Shown one piece after another: positions 9,590 through 17,319 of a stretch of DNA of 64,000 nt. The DNA lies in the NCBI GenBank assembly GCA_902789395.1, contig CADANY010000007.1:62001-126000 (forward strand). Direction: 5' to 3'. Within the stretch, counting starts at the first letter, position 1. Every line of letters begins with the position of its first letter. The DNA is from an uncultured Bacteroidia bacterium. Its GTDB lineage: Bacteria > Bacteroidota > Bacteroidia > Bacteroidales > UBA932. The notes under the pieces are model-generated. The model was not told the origin of the DNA. It saw only the letters and a program-made list of their open reading frames with translations, and did no database searches. A program made the position numbers and the translations under genes.

Positions 9590-10084
9590 ATGGCACTGAA
9601 TAAAGTTTTACTTATCGGTAACGTTGGCAGAGACCCCGAAGTACGTTACCTTGAACCGAATGCCCAGAATGCAGGTGCAAATGCGAAAGTTGCGACCTTC
9701 ACCCTTGCAACGACCGAACGGTACCGTGACCGCAGCGGTGAAACCCGCGAAAACACGGAGTGGCATAACATCGTAGCCTGGAGAAATACGGCGGACCTTG
9801 TCGAGAAATATATCAAAAAGGGCATGCAGATCTATATAGAAGGACGGCTCAGGACCCGTTCATGGACCGACCAGTCCGGGAACAAGCGTTACACGACGGA
9901 AATCCTGGCCGACAACATCCAGATGCTCGGACGGCGACAGGATAATCCGGGCAGCGACGGCGGCTATGGCCAGTCGGCCCAACCTTCCTACCCGCAGTCT
10001 TATCAGCAACCCGTCCAGGCTCCTTCCCAGGCAGCCGCTCCCCAGGTCGGCAACGACGGACCGGAGGACGATCTTCCCTTTTAG
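9590..10084 (+). CDS. ssb: Single-stranded DNA-binding protein
   Basis: A 164-residue SSB. Residues 1-110 are the OB-fold (LNKVLLIGNVGRDPEVRYL, then EWHNIVAWRNTADLVEKYIKKG, and a strand with YIEGRLRTRSW). A glycine/glutamine/proline-rich flexible linker follows, and the protein ends in the acidic tip EDDLPF, which recruits partner proteins such as recombination and repair enzymes. Length is normal. It starts 53 bp after the lipoprotein gene and butyrate kinase follows 3 bp after its stop, so ssb and buk share a transcript although their functions are unrelated. Confidence 0.97.
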   Translation: MALNKVLLIGNVGRDPEVRYLEPNAQNAGANAKVATFTLATTERYRDRSGETRENTEWHNIVAWRNTADLVEKYIKKGMQIYIEGRLRTRSWTDQSGNKRYTTEILADNIQMLGRRQDNPGSDGGYGQSAQPSYPQSYQQPVQAPSQAAAPQVGNDGPEDDLPF

Positions 10085-10087
10085 CCT

Positions 10088-11215
10088 ATGAAAGGAACGG
10101 TATTGGCGATCAATACAGGGTCCACGACAACAAAAATAGGGTATTTCGTCGACGGAGCCCTCGCTTTTGAAAAAAAGCTGGAGCATTCCGCCGAGGAAAT
10201 CTCGCGTTTCCCCAACGTCATGGACCAGGACCACATGAGGCGGGATGCCATCATGGGGTTCCTCACGGAGAAAGGGATTCATCTGACGGATATCGACATT
10301 GTCATGGCCCGCGGAGGTCTTTTTTCCCCGGTCATTACAGGAATCTACCGGGTCAACCGCGACATGCGCGACGTTCTCCTGACCTGCCGGGACGGGATCC
10401 ATGCCTGCAACCTCAGCGCCGTCATTGCCGACGATATCGCCGAGATGGTCAACGAGGCCCGGGCGGCACAGGGGCGGACGGATACAGGTTGCCATGCCTA
10501 TATCGCGGATCCTCCGATGGCGGATGAAATGCTTCCTGAAGCCCGGATCGGCGGGATCCCGGAATTTCCGAGGAGAGCCTTTTTCCATGCCCTGAACTCC
10601 CGGGCGACCGTCCGGAAATATCTAAGGGAACATGGACATGAGACGAACGACATTACGGCTATCGTAGCCCATCTCGGTGGTGGGATTACCGTTACCCTGC
10701 ACCAAAACGGCAAGGTAATCGATACCAACAACGGCCTAGGCGGAGACGGACCTTTTACGCCGGAAAGGGCCGGATCCTGTCCTGCCTTCCCGCTTATCGA
10801 GATGTGTTTCAGCGGACGCTACACAGAGAAAGAGGTCAAGAAAAAAATCCTCGGGAATGGAGGAGCCGTCGCCTTTTTCGGCACGAATGACCTCAAAGAG
10901 ATCGAGCGCCGGGCCGAGACCGGAGACAAGGATTGTGAGATCTGGCTGCGAGCGTATTCCCTCAACATTGCAAAATACATTGCCGCCTTGGCGGCAACCG
11001 TTGACGGGAAGATCGATGTAATCCTGTTGACAGGAGGAACTGCCAACAGTAAGCGGATTGCCGATGATATCATCCGACGGATCGCTTTTATCGCTCCGGT
11101 AGAAATCTACGCCGGAGAAAATGAACTCGAATCCCTTGCTGAAAACGGCTACGCCATCCTCTCCGGCTCCGCCAAAATCCATCGTTACGACAAATCTGCC
11201 ATAATTCCGGATTAG
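10088..11215 (+). CDS. buk: Butyrate kinase
   Basis: A 375-residue ASKHA-superfamily kinase interconverting butyryl phosphate plus ADP with butyrate plus ATP, the last step of the Ptb-Buk butyrate route. The phosphate-1 loop reads LAINTGSTTTKIGYF (residues 6-20). Other acetokinase-family blocks are VMARGGLFSPV, ARIGGIPEFPRRAFFHALNSRA, VAHLGGGITVT and LLTGGTANSKRI. Branched-chain carboxylate kinases have the same motifs and remain possible. Its partner phosphate butyryltransferase is encoded just downstream on the opposite strand, across a shared bidirectional terminator. Confidence 0.92.
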   Translation: MKGTVLAINTGSTTTKIGYFVDGALAFEKKLEHSAEEISRFPNVMDQDHMRRDAIMGFLTEKGIHLTDIDIVMARGGLFSPVITGIYRVNRDMRDVLLTCRDGIHACNLSAVIADDIAEMVNEARAAQGRTDTGCHAYIADPPMADEMLPEARIGGIPEFPRRAFFHALNSRATVRKYLREHGHETNDITAIVAHLGGGITVTLHQNGKVIDTNNGLGGDGPFTPERAGSCPAFPLIEMCFSGRYTEKEVKKKILGNGGAVAFFGTNDLKEIERRAETGDKDCEIWLRAYSLNIAKYIAALAATVDGKIDVILLTGGTANSKRIADDIIRRIAFIAPVEIYAGENELESLAENGYAILSGSAKIHRYDKSAIIPD

Positions 11216-11271
11216 CTTTTTATGCGTCCCAGAGAATTAAGACTTACTTGCAACTATCGATTTTAGCATAA

Positions 11272-11318
11272 CATTATAAGAAATTGGGCCCTTCTAAAGA
11301 GCCCAATTTCTTATAATG
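11272..11318. terminator. Bidirectional intrinsic terminator between buk and ptb
   Basis: A perfect 18-bp inverted repeat with arms 11272-11289 and 11301-11318 surrounds an 11-base loop. The GC-rich part (TTGGGC/GCCCAA) is next to the loop and A/T tracts lie outside on both sides, so it can stop transcription arriving from either convergent gene. Confidence 0.9.
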
Positions 11319-11336
11319 GCATGGTGCCTCCTTCTC

Positions 11337-12245
11337 TTATTTCACAAACATGACGGCCTCGGCGATGGAGTTGAGTTTCGTCTGGACGTCATCCGCACGG
11401 CTGGCAAGGACGCAAGGGACCTTCGTGCCAACAAGCATTCCGGCCTGCTGAACACCGACGGAGAGCTTGGAATTGGTCTTCCAGAAGACATTGGCGGATT
11501 CGATGTTCGGGAAGAGCAGGCAGTCGGCATCGCCGGCAACCGGACTTTCAAGTTTCTTGATCTCAACAGATTCCTTATCGATTGCAACGTCGAGAGCAAG
11601 CGGGCCGTCGCCGATGCAACCCTTGATCTGTCCGCGGTCGCACATCTTCGCAAGCATGGCAGCTTCCATGCAGGCAGGCATCGAATCCAGCATCTGTTCG
11701 GAGGCTGCAATGAAGGCGATCTTGGGCTTGGCGATACCGAATGACTTGGCTACGGAAGTGATGAACCCGGCGATTTTGACCTTCTGACGGAAATCCGGAA
11801 GCGGAATAACAGCCATATCGCCCATGAAGATGAGCTTGTGATAGTTCGGATTCTCGAGTACGCCGACATGGCTCAGGAGGCCCTTCGGAGGGAGGAGGCC
11901 GGTTTCCTTGTTGAGGATGGCACGAAGGAATTTATCCGTCGAGCAGAGGCCTTTCATCAGGACGTCGCCGTCCCCGTCATGGACCATCCGGACAGCTTCA
12001 GCGACTGCCTTGAGTTCGTCTTTGACATCAACGATTTCGAATTTTGCGACATCGATGTCATTGTCCTTGCAGACCTGGGCGATCAGATCGGCATCTCCGA
12101 CAAGGGTTACCTTGACGAATCCGAGGTCCGTAGCCTTGGATGCGGCTTCAATCGTGTGCTCATCGACAGCCCATGCTGCCACCATCTTTTTGCAGATGTT
12201 CTTCGCCTTGAGCTCGGCGAAAAGATCGGAGAAAGTCTTTATCAT
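11337..12245 (-). CDS. ptb: Phosphate butyryltransferase
   Basis: A 302-residue PTA_PTB-family acyltransferase that converts butyryl-CoA plus phosphate to butyryl phosphate plus CoA. Characteristic blocks are VMKGLCSTDKFLRAILNKETG (written in part: LMKGL then DKFLRAILNK), DRGQIKGCIGDGPLALDVA and DCLLFPNIESANVFWKT, close in order and wording to clostridial Ptb. Length is the family norm and shorter than phosphate acetyltransferase. ackA ends 5 bp upstream, so the two form an operon. Other acyl-CoAs (acetyl, propionyl, isobutyryl) are possible substrates and cannot be excluded. Confidence 0.88.
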   Translation of the reverse strand: MIKTFSDLFAELKAKNICKKMVAAWAVDEHTIEAASKATDLGFVKVTLVGDADLIAQVCKDNDIDVAKFEIVDVKDELKAVAEAVRMVHDGDGDVLMKGLCSTDKFLRAILNKETGLLPPKGLLSHVGVLENPNYHKLIFMGDMAVIPLPDFRQKVKIAGFITSVAKSFGIAKPKIAFIAASEQMLDSMPACMEAAMLAKMCDRGQIKGCIGDGPLALDVAIDKESVEIKKLESPVAGDADCLLFPNIESANVFWKTNSKLSVGVQQAGMLVGTKVPCVLASRADDVQTKLNSIAEAVMFVK

Positions 12246-12250
12246 GATAC

Positions 12251-13468
12251 TTATTCTTGGGATTCGAGGACGAGGTGCATGGTATCGCGGGCTATGACGA
12301 GTTCTTCGTCTGTGCAGATGACAGCTGCCTTGACAGCAGAGTCGGGAGCCGTAATCAACTTGTTGGTCGAATAGGCCTCGACATTGGCGTCATAGTCGAT
12401 CTTAAGGCCCAGATAGGAGAAGTTCTCCAGGACACGGCGGCGCATCCGGGCGTTGTGCTCGCCGATGCCTCCGGTGAAGACGATCAGATCTACTCCGTTC
12501 ATCACGGCAACATAAGAACCGATATTCTTGATGATATCGTAGTTGTATTTCTTGAAGGCCAGTTTCGCCTTGACATCTCCGTTTACGGCGAGGTCATTCA
12601 TTTCCCGGGCATCCGAAGTCTTGCCTGTCAGTCCGAGGAAACCGGACTTGCGGTTCAGGATCGTCGACATCTCATCCGGGGTCGTTCCGAGTTTCTTCAT
12701 CAGGAAGAGGACGGCATTGGCGTCGATATTCCCTACACGGGTTCCCATGATCATGCCCTCGAGCGGAGAGAAACCCATCGACGTATCGACACAGCGGCCG
12801 TTCTGGATTGCGCAGATGGAGCTGCCGGCACCCAGATGGCAGGTGATGATCTTGGAGTCTGCGAGATCGAGGCCGGCCAGTTTAGCGCCCTCTGCAGCGA
12901 CGAACTGATGGGAGGTTCCATGGGCGCCATACCGGCGGACACGATACTCGTCATAGTACTCATAAGGAAGGGCATACATATAGGCGTACGGCGGCATGGT
13001 CTGGTGGAATGCCGTATCAAACGTCACAACCTGCGGAACCGTCGGGAGGACGTGTTCGATGGCATGAATGCCGAGAAGATGGGCCGGATTGTGAAGCGGT
13101 GCGAACTCAGAGCAATATTCTATCTTGCGGAGGACATCCTCATTGACAAGGGCGCTGGCGGAGAAGAAATCGCCGCCCTGGACGATCCGGTGACCGACGG
13201 CCTCAATATCCTCAAGCGATTCGAGAACGCCATGATCCTTATCTGTCAAGGCATCGAGGATCAGTTGCATACCGACCTTATGGTCCGGAATCGGAATCTC
13301 CTTGACGATCTTTTCTCCCCCGGCAGGGGCATATTGGAGGACTCCCATCGGAAGACCGATCTTTTCGACGATACCCTTTGCGATAATGTCGTAGACGTCG
13401 TCATTTTTCATGTCGAGAAGCTGATACTTGATCGAAGAGCTTCCGCAATTGATAACAAGAATAATCAT
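12251..13468 (-). CDS. ackA: Acetate kinase
   Basis: The 405-residue protein interconverts acetyl phosphate plus ADP with acetate plus ATP. Motifs seen are INCGSSSIKYQLL (N-terminal phosphate loop), GHRIVQGGDF (acetokinase signature 2, with Gln where many AckA proteins have His), VTFDTAFHQTMPPYAY, RRYGAHGTSH, ITCHLGAGSSICAI and FTGGIGEHNARMRRRV. It lies immediately before ptb, so acyl phosphate made by either enzyme could feed both kinases. The gene is preceded by a -7 box at 13490-13497. It is divergent from comEC. Confidence 0.93.
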   Translation of the reverse strand: MIILVINCGSSSIKYQLLDMKNDDVYDIIAKGIVEKIGLPMGVLQYAPAGGEKIVKEIPIPDHKVGMQLILDALTDKDHGVLESLEDIEAVGHRIVQGGDFFSASALVNEDVLRKIEYCSEFAPLHNPAHLLGIHAIEHVLPTVPQVVTFDTAFHQTMPPYAYMYALPYEYYDEYRVRRYGAHGTSHQFVAAEGAKLAGLDLADSKIITCHLGAGSSICAIQNGRCVDTSMGFSPLEGMIMGTRVGNIDANAVLFLMKKLGTTPDEMSTILNRKSGFLGLTGKTSDAREMNDLAVNGDVKAKLAFKKYNYDIIKNIGSYVAVMNGVDLIVFTGGIGEHNARMRRRVLENFSYLGLKIDYDANVEAYSTNKLITAPDSAVKAAVICTDEELVIARDTMHLVLESQE

Positions 13469-13489
13469 AAATAATTGTATTAAAGTCTA

Positions 13490-13497
13490 CAAATTTA
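13490..13497 (-). promoter_or_regulatory. Bacteroidota -7 box of ackA-ptb
   Basis: The minus strand reads TAAATTTG, an exact TAnnTTTG match 21 bases upstream of the ackA ATG. No clear -33 TTTG is seen. Confidence 0.5.
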
Positions 13498-13536
13498 GCA
13501 ATAATTCCGTATTTTCGCATCAGCAAGAACTATGAA

Positions 13537-14610
13537 ATGGGAACTTCAAGGAAAATCGAGGCGCTTTCCGCCTTGTTCGCAGCCGGAGTATTCGCCGGAA
13601 GCCTCCTCCCGGAGGACGGATCCGCTCCATACCCTATCGCTTTTTCACTCCTTTCCTCATTGATGGCCGGATTGCTGACCGCGATGAGAAAACCCGGGAT
13701 TCCGGCCCTCTGTCTCTGTTTTTTCCTTTGTGGAATGCTTAGTTATGAGACTGCCGCTTTTCCGGCGCCCATGACATCACGCCCGGTCCTGCGCCTTGCC
13801 TCAGAAGCTGGGAACGGTTTGAAATCCTATCTTGAGTCGATCCCTTTCCGGAATCCGGAGACACCGGCGCTCCTCAAAGCGCTGCTGTGCGGAGACCGGA
13901 CTTCCCTTTCCGGAGATACCGTAAGGACCTTCAGGGAAGCAGGAGCCTCCCATCTTCTTGCCCTGTCAGGCCTTCATATCGGAATCATCTATCTGATGCT
14001 CACCCGTCTATTCGCTCCGCTTGGCCATTCCCCCGCTTCCCGGACCGCCAAAGGCATCCTGACCGTACTGTTCGCTTTCTTTTACGCGCTCATGACCGGA
14101 GCTTCTCCGTCCATCCTGCGGGCAACACTCTTTATTGCGATCAATGAAACCGCAGGATTACTGCACCGGAAAAAAGATCCATTGAAAGTGCTCTGCCTTG
14201 CTCTCGTTCTCCAGCTAGCGTTCTCCCCGTCCAGCATCCGGTCTGTCGGATTCCAACTGTCTTACGCGGCCATGCTCGGGATTTTCCTGATCCATCCGCG
14301 TCTTTCCGCCTTTTACCCCCGGACAGGGAAAGGGCCGGACCCGGTCCGGAAAATCTGGGAAACCGCTTCACTCAGCCTTTCCTGCCAGATCACAACCGCA
14401 CCGGTTGCCTGGCTGTATTTCCGCAGCTTTCCGGTCTATTTCTTGATTACCAATTTGATCGCGATCCCTCTGACGACCCTTCTTGTCGGGACGTCTATCC
14501 TGACACTGCTGCTCTTCCGGACGGGAATCTGTCCCGAAGTGATGATTTCCCTGACCGGATTGCTTGCAGATGCCCTGCTGGACAGTCTGCAGATCATTGC
14601 ATCAATGTGA
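13537..14610 (+). CDS. comEC: ComEC/Rec2-family DNA-uptake channel, core competence domain only
   Basis: A 357-residue polytopic membrane protein. The ComEC competence domain is recognised from LKALLCGDRTSLS, FREAGASHLLALSGLHIGIIYLML, LMTGASPSILRA and FQLSYAAMLGIF. About eight to nine hydrophobic segments are visible. Full-length ComEC (700-800 residues) has an extra N-terminal OB-like domain and a C-terminal metallo-beta-lactamase domain, and both are essentially absent here. The reading frame ends naturally, converging on apbE with a 9-bp overlap, so no frameshift is evident. Whether this short form still transports single-stranded DNA is unknown. Divergent from ackA. Confidence 0.85.
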   Translation: MGTSRKIEALSALFAAGVFAGSLLPEDGSAPYPIAFSLLSSLMAGLLTAMRKPGIPALCLCFFLCGMLSYETAAFPAPMTSRPVLRLASEAGNGLKSYLESIPFRNPETPALLKALLCGDRTSLSGDTVRTFREAGASHLLALSGLHIGIIYLMLTRLFAPLGHSPASRTAKGILTVLFAFFYALMTGASPSILRATLFIAINETAGLLHRKKDPLKVLCLALVLQLAFSPSSIRSVGFQLSYAAMLGIFLIHPRLSAFYPRTGKGPDPVRKIWETASLSLSCQITTAPVAWLYFRSFPVYFLITNLIAIPLTTLLVGTSILTLLLFRTGICPEVMISLTGLLADALLDSLQIIASM

Positions 14611-15660
14611 GAGCGGGAAGCCCTGACTGGTCCACTCCTGCATGGACCCGTCAGGAGCAGCGGAGACAAGATAGACTTCGACATCCCCTCCGGAGAGGGC
14701 TGCGGCACCCTCCGGTCCGAGGACCATGCACCAGGTCGCATAGGCATCCGCAGCGGCGGATGCGGGTTCACCGGAAAGAGAACGGACGAGCACCGTCGCG
14801 CTCAAGAGCGGATTCTCGGCTGGATAGCCGGTCCTGGGGTCGATCGTATGGGCATATTTCTTTCCCTCCCGGACATAGAACTTCCGGTAATTCCCCGACG
14901 TGACGATTCCGCATGGAAGCCCTTCGGAAGTCATGATCCCGGAGAGGTCCACACCCGGAGCGTTGTTCCCGTCGACGGGCCGGTCGATCCCGACGGTCCA
15001 GGGCTTGCCGGATGCATTCAATCCATCGCACCAGATCTCTCCGATATTGACCAGCATATCCCGAGCCCCTATCCGATAGAGATAACGGGCGACCTCGTCT
15101 GCGGAATAACCCTGGGCAATTGCATTATAGTTCAATACCGGGAGCGGCATGGCGGGATCTTTCAGGAGCGAGGAAGGGGCGAGCGTTCCGTCCGGAGAGA
15201 GGACTTCCCGCATATCCCGCCGGAGATTCTTCATCCCGCAGCCCGCCCGAAGGGAATCGACGGTCCCCGGAGAAGGCAGGGAATCGGTCCGGAATCCGAA
15301 CCCCCATGCATCGAAAAGAGGGCCTGCAGCACAGTCGACAGCCCCCTCCGATTTTTCAAACCAGCGGTATGCTTCGGTATACATGTCCAGAAAAAGCCGG
15401 TTCGGCCGGACCGTCTCTCCGGCATTGAATCGGCTCAGCATCGATGTCTTGTTATATCCGGAAAGGGTCGTATCGATTTCCGTAAGGATCGATTCAATAT
15501 CCTGTTGAACTCTTCTTTCCGTCTTCCACGTTCCGCGGAGGTTGACCCTCACCTGATAGACCCCGCCCTGGGCATAGCCCTGAAACGTGACATACCGGCC
15601 CTTTTCCCCACAGGAAAAAAGAAGCGGAAAGAGAAAGATAATCAGCAAGAACCTCTTCAT
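14602..15660 (-). CDS. apbE: FAD:protein FMN transferase (ApbE), lipoprotein
   Basis: Attaches FMN covalently to threonine in periplasm-facing flavoproteins such as the NqrB/NqrC and RnfD/RnfG subunits. The 352-residue protein starts at MKRFLLII, has a hydrophobic signal and lipobox LFSC, then the ApbE fold: YNAIAQGYSADEVARYL, DMLVNIGEIWCDG (family GGE/GGN site with Ile before Gly), and HTIDPRTGYPA with the Mg-binding region near residue 260. Length is typical. A TACCTTTG -7 box at 15678-15685 supports the chosen start over an upstream in-frame codon. Its target flavoprotein is not in the window. Confidence 0.92.
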   Translation of the reverse strand: MKRFLLIIFLFPLLFSCGEKGRYVTFQGYAQGGVYQVRVNLRGTWKTERRVQQDIESILTEIDTTLSGYNKTSMLSRFNAGETVRPNRLFLDMYTEAYRWFEKSEGAVDCAAGPLFDAWGFGFRTDSLPSPGTVDSLRAGCGMKNLRRDMREVLSPDGTLAPSSLLKDPAMPLPVLNYNAIAQGYSADEVARYLYRIGARDMLVNIGEIWCDGLNASGKPWTVGIDRPVDGNNAPGVDLSGIMTSEGLPCGIVTSGNYRKFYVREGKKYAHTIDPRTGYPAENPLLSATVLVRSLSGEPASAAADAYATWCMVLGPEGAAALSGGDVEVYLVSAAPDGSMQEWTSQGFPLSH

Positions 15661-15677
15661 TTGGCAAAGTGTTTGCA

Positions 15678-15685
15678 CAAAGGTA
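15678..15685 (-). promoter_or_regulatory. Bacteroidota -7 box of apbE
   Basis: TACCTTTG on the minus strand matches TAnnTTTG and lies 17 bases before the apbE ATG at 15660. Confidence 0.45.
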
Positions 15686-15734
15686 GGAGATTTCGATGAA
15701 AATACCGATATTTGCAAGTCAGTTCAGAAAAGAT

Positions 15735-16787
15735 ATGAAGAAAATCAGCATAGGGACAATCCTTTTGTCGCTTCTGGTCATGGGACTGTTCCCGACCGGA
15801 TGCAAAAAGCCTGATGATACCGATTCGACCCCGTATCTCAGCGGGTCGATGACTTTCGATATTCCCTACTATGCAAGGCAGGGAGAGAAATTAACGATCC
15901 GGCCGTACGGAGTCTCCCACCCGGAAGGCGGGAGCATGAAGGTCTATGCTTATGGGGCAAGCCCCGTCACGGTCGCCCTGCCGGATACGATTATCGTTAC
16001 GAAAGGAAAAATCGACAAAGGCGATCTCTCCTTTACTTTTACGATGCCGGATTCCCTCGGCAATTTCGTCCTCAACTGCGTCGCCTCGGCTGACGGATAC
16101 TACAGCCGGTCCATGTCGGCTGACGTTACCGTCATCTCTCCGGAGATCGGCATGTCAATAACTGGGAGCGGAATCGACAGGGACGATGCGGCAATTATCG
16201 ACGACAGGACCTCCGAACTGACCGGCGAGCGCACGTATTACTATACGACAATCGGCAACCTCGACTGGTTCCGGAACAATCTTGCCTATACAGAACTGGG
16301 TCATCCTTATCTCCGTTGCGAAGTCATGTCCTACGTGATGGGACGCTACTATACGTATGAAGAAGCCCTTGCGGCCTGTCCGGAAGGATGGCGTCTTCCG
16401 ACAGAGGAAGAATGGATCGCTCTCGGCAAGGTCATTACCGGAAAGGATACAAAACCCGGCGAAACGATCGAAGGCGCCGCTGGTGCCCTCATGGCGGACA
16501 TGTATTTCAATGGCGAGAAGATGTGGGAATTCTGGCCGGCCGTAAAGATTACCAACCAGACGAAACTTGCCGTCCTTCCTGCAGGATATGCGGACGTATC
16601 GGGAGAATCTCCGGTTTTCTCCGGAGGGAACGAATATGCAGCGTTCTGGACCGCAACGCCTGATGGTGAGGGCAAGGCTTTCTATCGCTACATCAACGTC
16701 AATAAGCCGGATATTTTCTCCGGCTCGGCTGATACGAAATCACTCGCTGTTTCAGTGCGCTGCGTCCGGGAAACGGAAGCTATCTGA
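15735..16787 (+). CDS. FISUMP-domain (Fibrobacter major paralogous domain) lipoprotein
   Basis: A 350-residue exported protein of unknown function. The start at MKKISIG gives a signal with lipobox PTGC. An N-terminal beta-sandwich-like region (residues about 30-150) is followed by a C-terminal FISUMP domain: GNLDWFRNNLAY, YTYEEALAACPEGWRLPTEEEW, LAVLPAGYAD, AAFWTATPD and LAVSVRCVRE are the conserved steps of that family. This domain is abundant among surface proteins of Fibrobacter and Bacteroidota and structurally resembles formylglycine-generating and lectin-like folds. The gene converges on lolA with an 8-bp overlap, and its terminator lies inside lolA. Confidence 0.82.
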   Translation: MKKISIGTILLSLLVMGLFPTGCKKPDDTDSTPYLSGSMTFDIPYYARQGEKLTIRPYGVSHPEGGSMKVYAYGASPVTVALPDTIIVTKGKIDKGDLSFTFTMPDSLGNFVLNCVASADGYYSRSMSADVTVISPEIGMSITGSGIDRDDAAIIDDRTSELTGERTYYYTTIGNLDWFRNNLAYTELGHPYLRCEVMSYVMGRYYTYEEALAACPEGWRLPTEEEWIALGKVITGKDTKPGETIEGAAGALMADMYFNGEKMWEFWPAVKITNQTKLAVLPAGYADVSGESPVFSGGNEYAAFWTATPDGEGKAFYRYINVNKPDIFSGSADTKSLAVSVRCVRETEAI

Positions 16788-17307
16788 GATCCGTGACGAT
16801 ATAAGATTTATCAAGGGTTTTCTCATCGAATGAGAAAACCTCTTTTTTATCGGCGCCGGCCCCGAGGTAAGTGATGTTTTTCAGGACGAAACGAGCCTTC
16901 ATCTCTTCATCAAGGACAAGGGTCACGTCCAGGGAATTGGCCGATGAGGAATTGACCTTGATCTTGTCCGAATAGTTCTTGTAGGAGGAGATCAGCAAGG
17001 CGGGATTCGTAAAGATATCATCATTTTCGACTGTCTCGATCAATACTTCTTTCGCAGAGGTATCGACCGTCCAGCGGGTCGTTCCGTCGCTGATTACCTG
17101 AAGGCCCAGCCCGGTCAGGGAAAAGGCATTGCCCTCAACGGTCACTTTTCCGTCCGTCACTTTCTGCATCGGAGCCCCGCTTTTTGAAAGCGAGTAGGAG
17201 TAATCGAAACAAACCCGATTGTCCCCGACCTTGTCGAGAACGGCTATATTCTGAGCCGAAAGGGCTGCTGAAAGCAGCAGGGCAGCAAGTAGAAGAAGTC
17301 TTTTCAT
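16780..17307 (-). CDS. lolA: LolA-like outer-membrane lipoprotein carrier
   Basis: A 175-residue periplasmic protein with a cleavable signal (MKRLLLLAALLLSAALSAQ). The mature part is a run of antiparallel strands in the LolA order (VCFDYSYSL, GKVTVEGNAFSLTGLGLQVISDGTTRW, then NPALLISSYKNY). LolA shuttles lipoproteins from the inner-membrane Lol complex to the outer membrane. Sequence similarity in this family is low, so the call also rests on position: in Bacteroidota lolA regularly follows ftsK, and here it starts 12 bp after the ftsK stop. Its last codons double as the terminator of the opposing FISUMP gene. Confidence 0.75.
   Translation of the reverse strand: MKRLLLLAALLLSAALSAQNIAVLDKVGDNRVCFDYSYSLSKSGAPMQKVTDGKVTVEGNAFSLTGLGLQVISDGTTRWTVDTSAKEVLIETVENDDIFTNPALLISSYKNYSDKIKVNSSSANSLDVTLVLDEEMKARFVLKNITYLGAGADKKEVFSFDEKTLDKSYIVTDLR
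16816..16850 (+). terminator. Intrinsic terminator of the FISUMP gene, inside lolA coding sequence
   Basis: GGTTTTCTCAT at 16816-16826 and ATGAGAAAACC at 16830-16840 form a perfect 11-bp stem with the loop CGA, followed by TCTTTTTTAT. It starts 29 bases after the FISUMP stop and is read on the plus strand, while the minus strand encodes VFSFDEKT of LolA. Confidence 0.85.
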
Positions 17308-17319
17308 CGCGTTTCCTTT

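Noticed and set aside
12257..13474. A 405-codon open frame antisense to ackA
   Set aside because: Same length as ackA and exactly overlapping it; codon bias on the true strand explains the missing stops.
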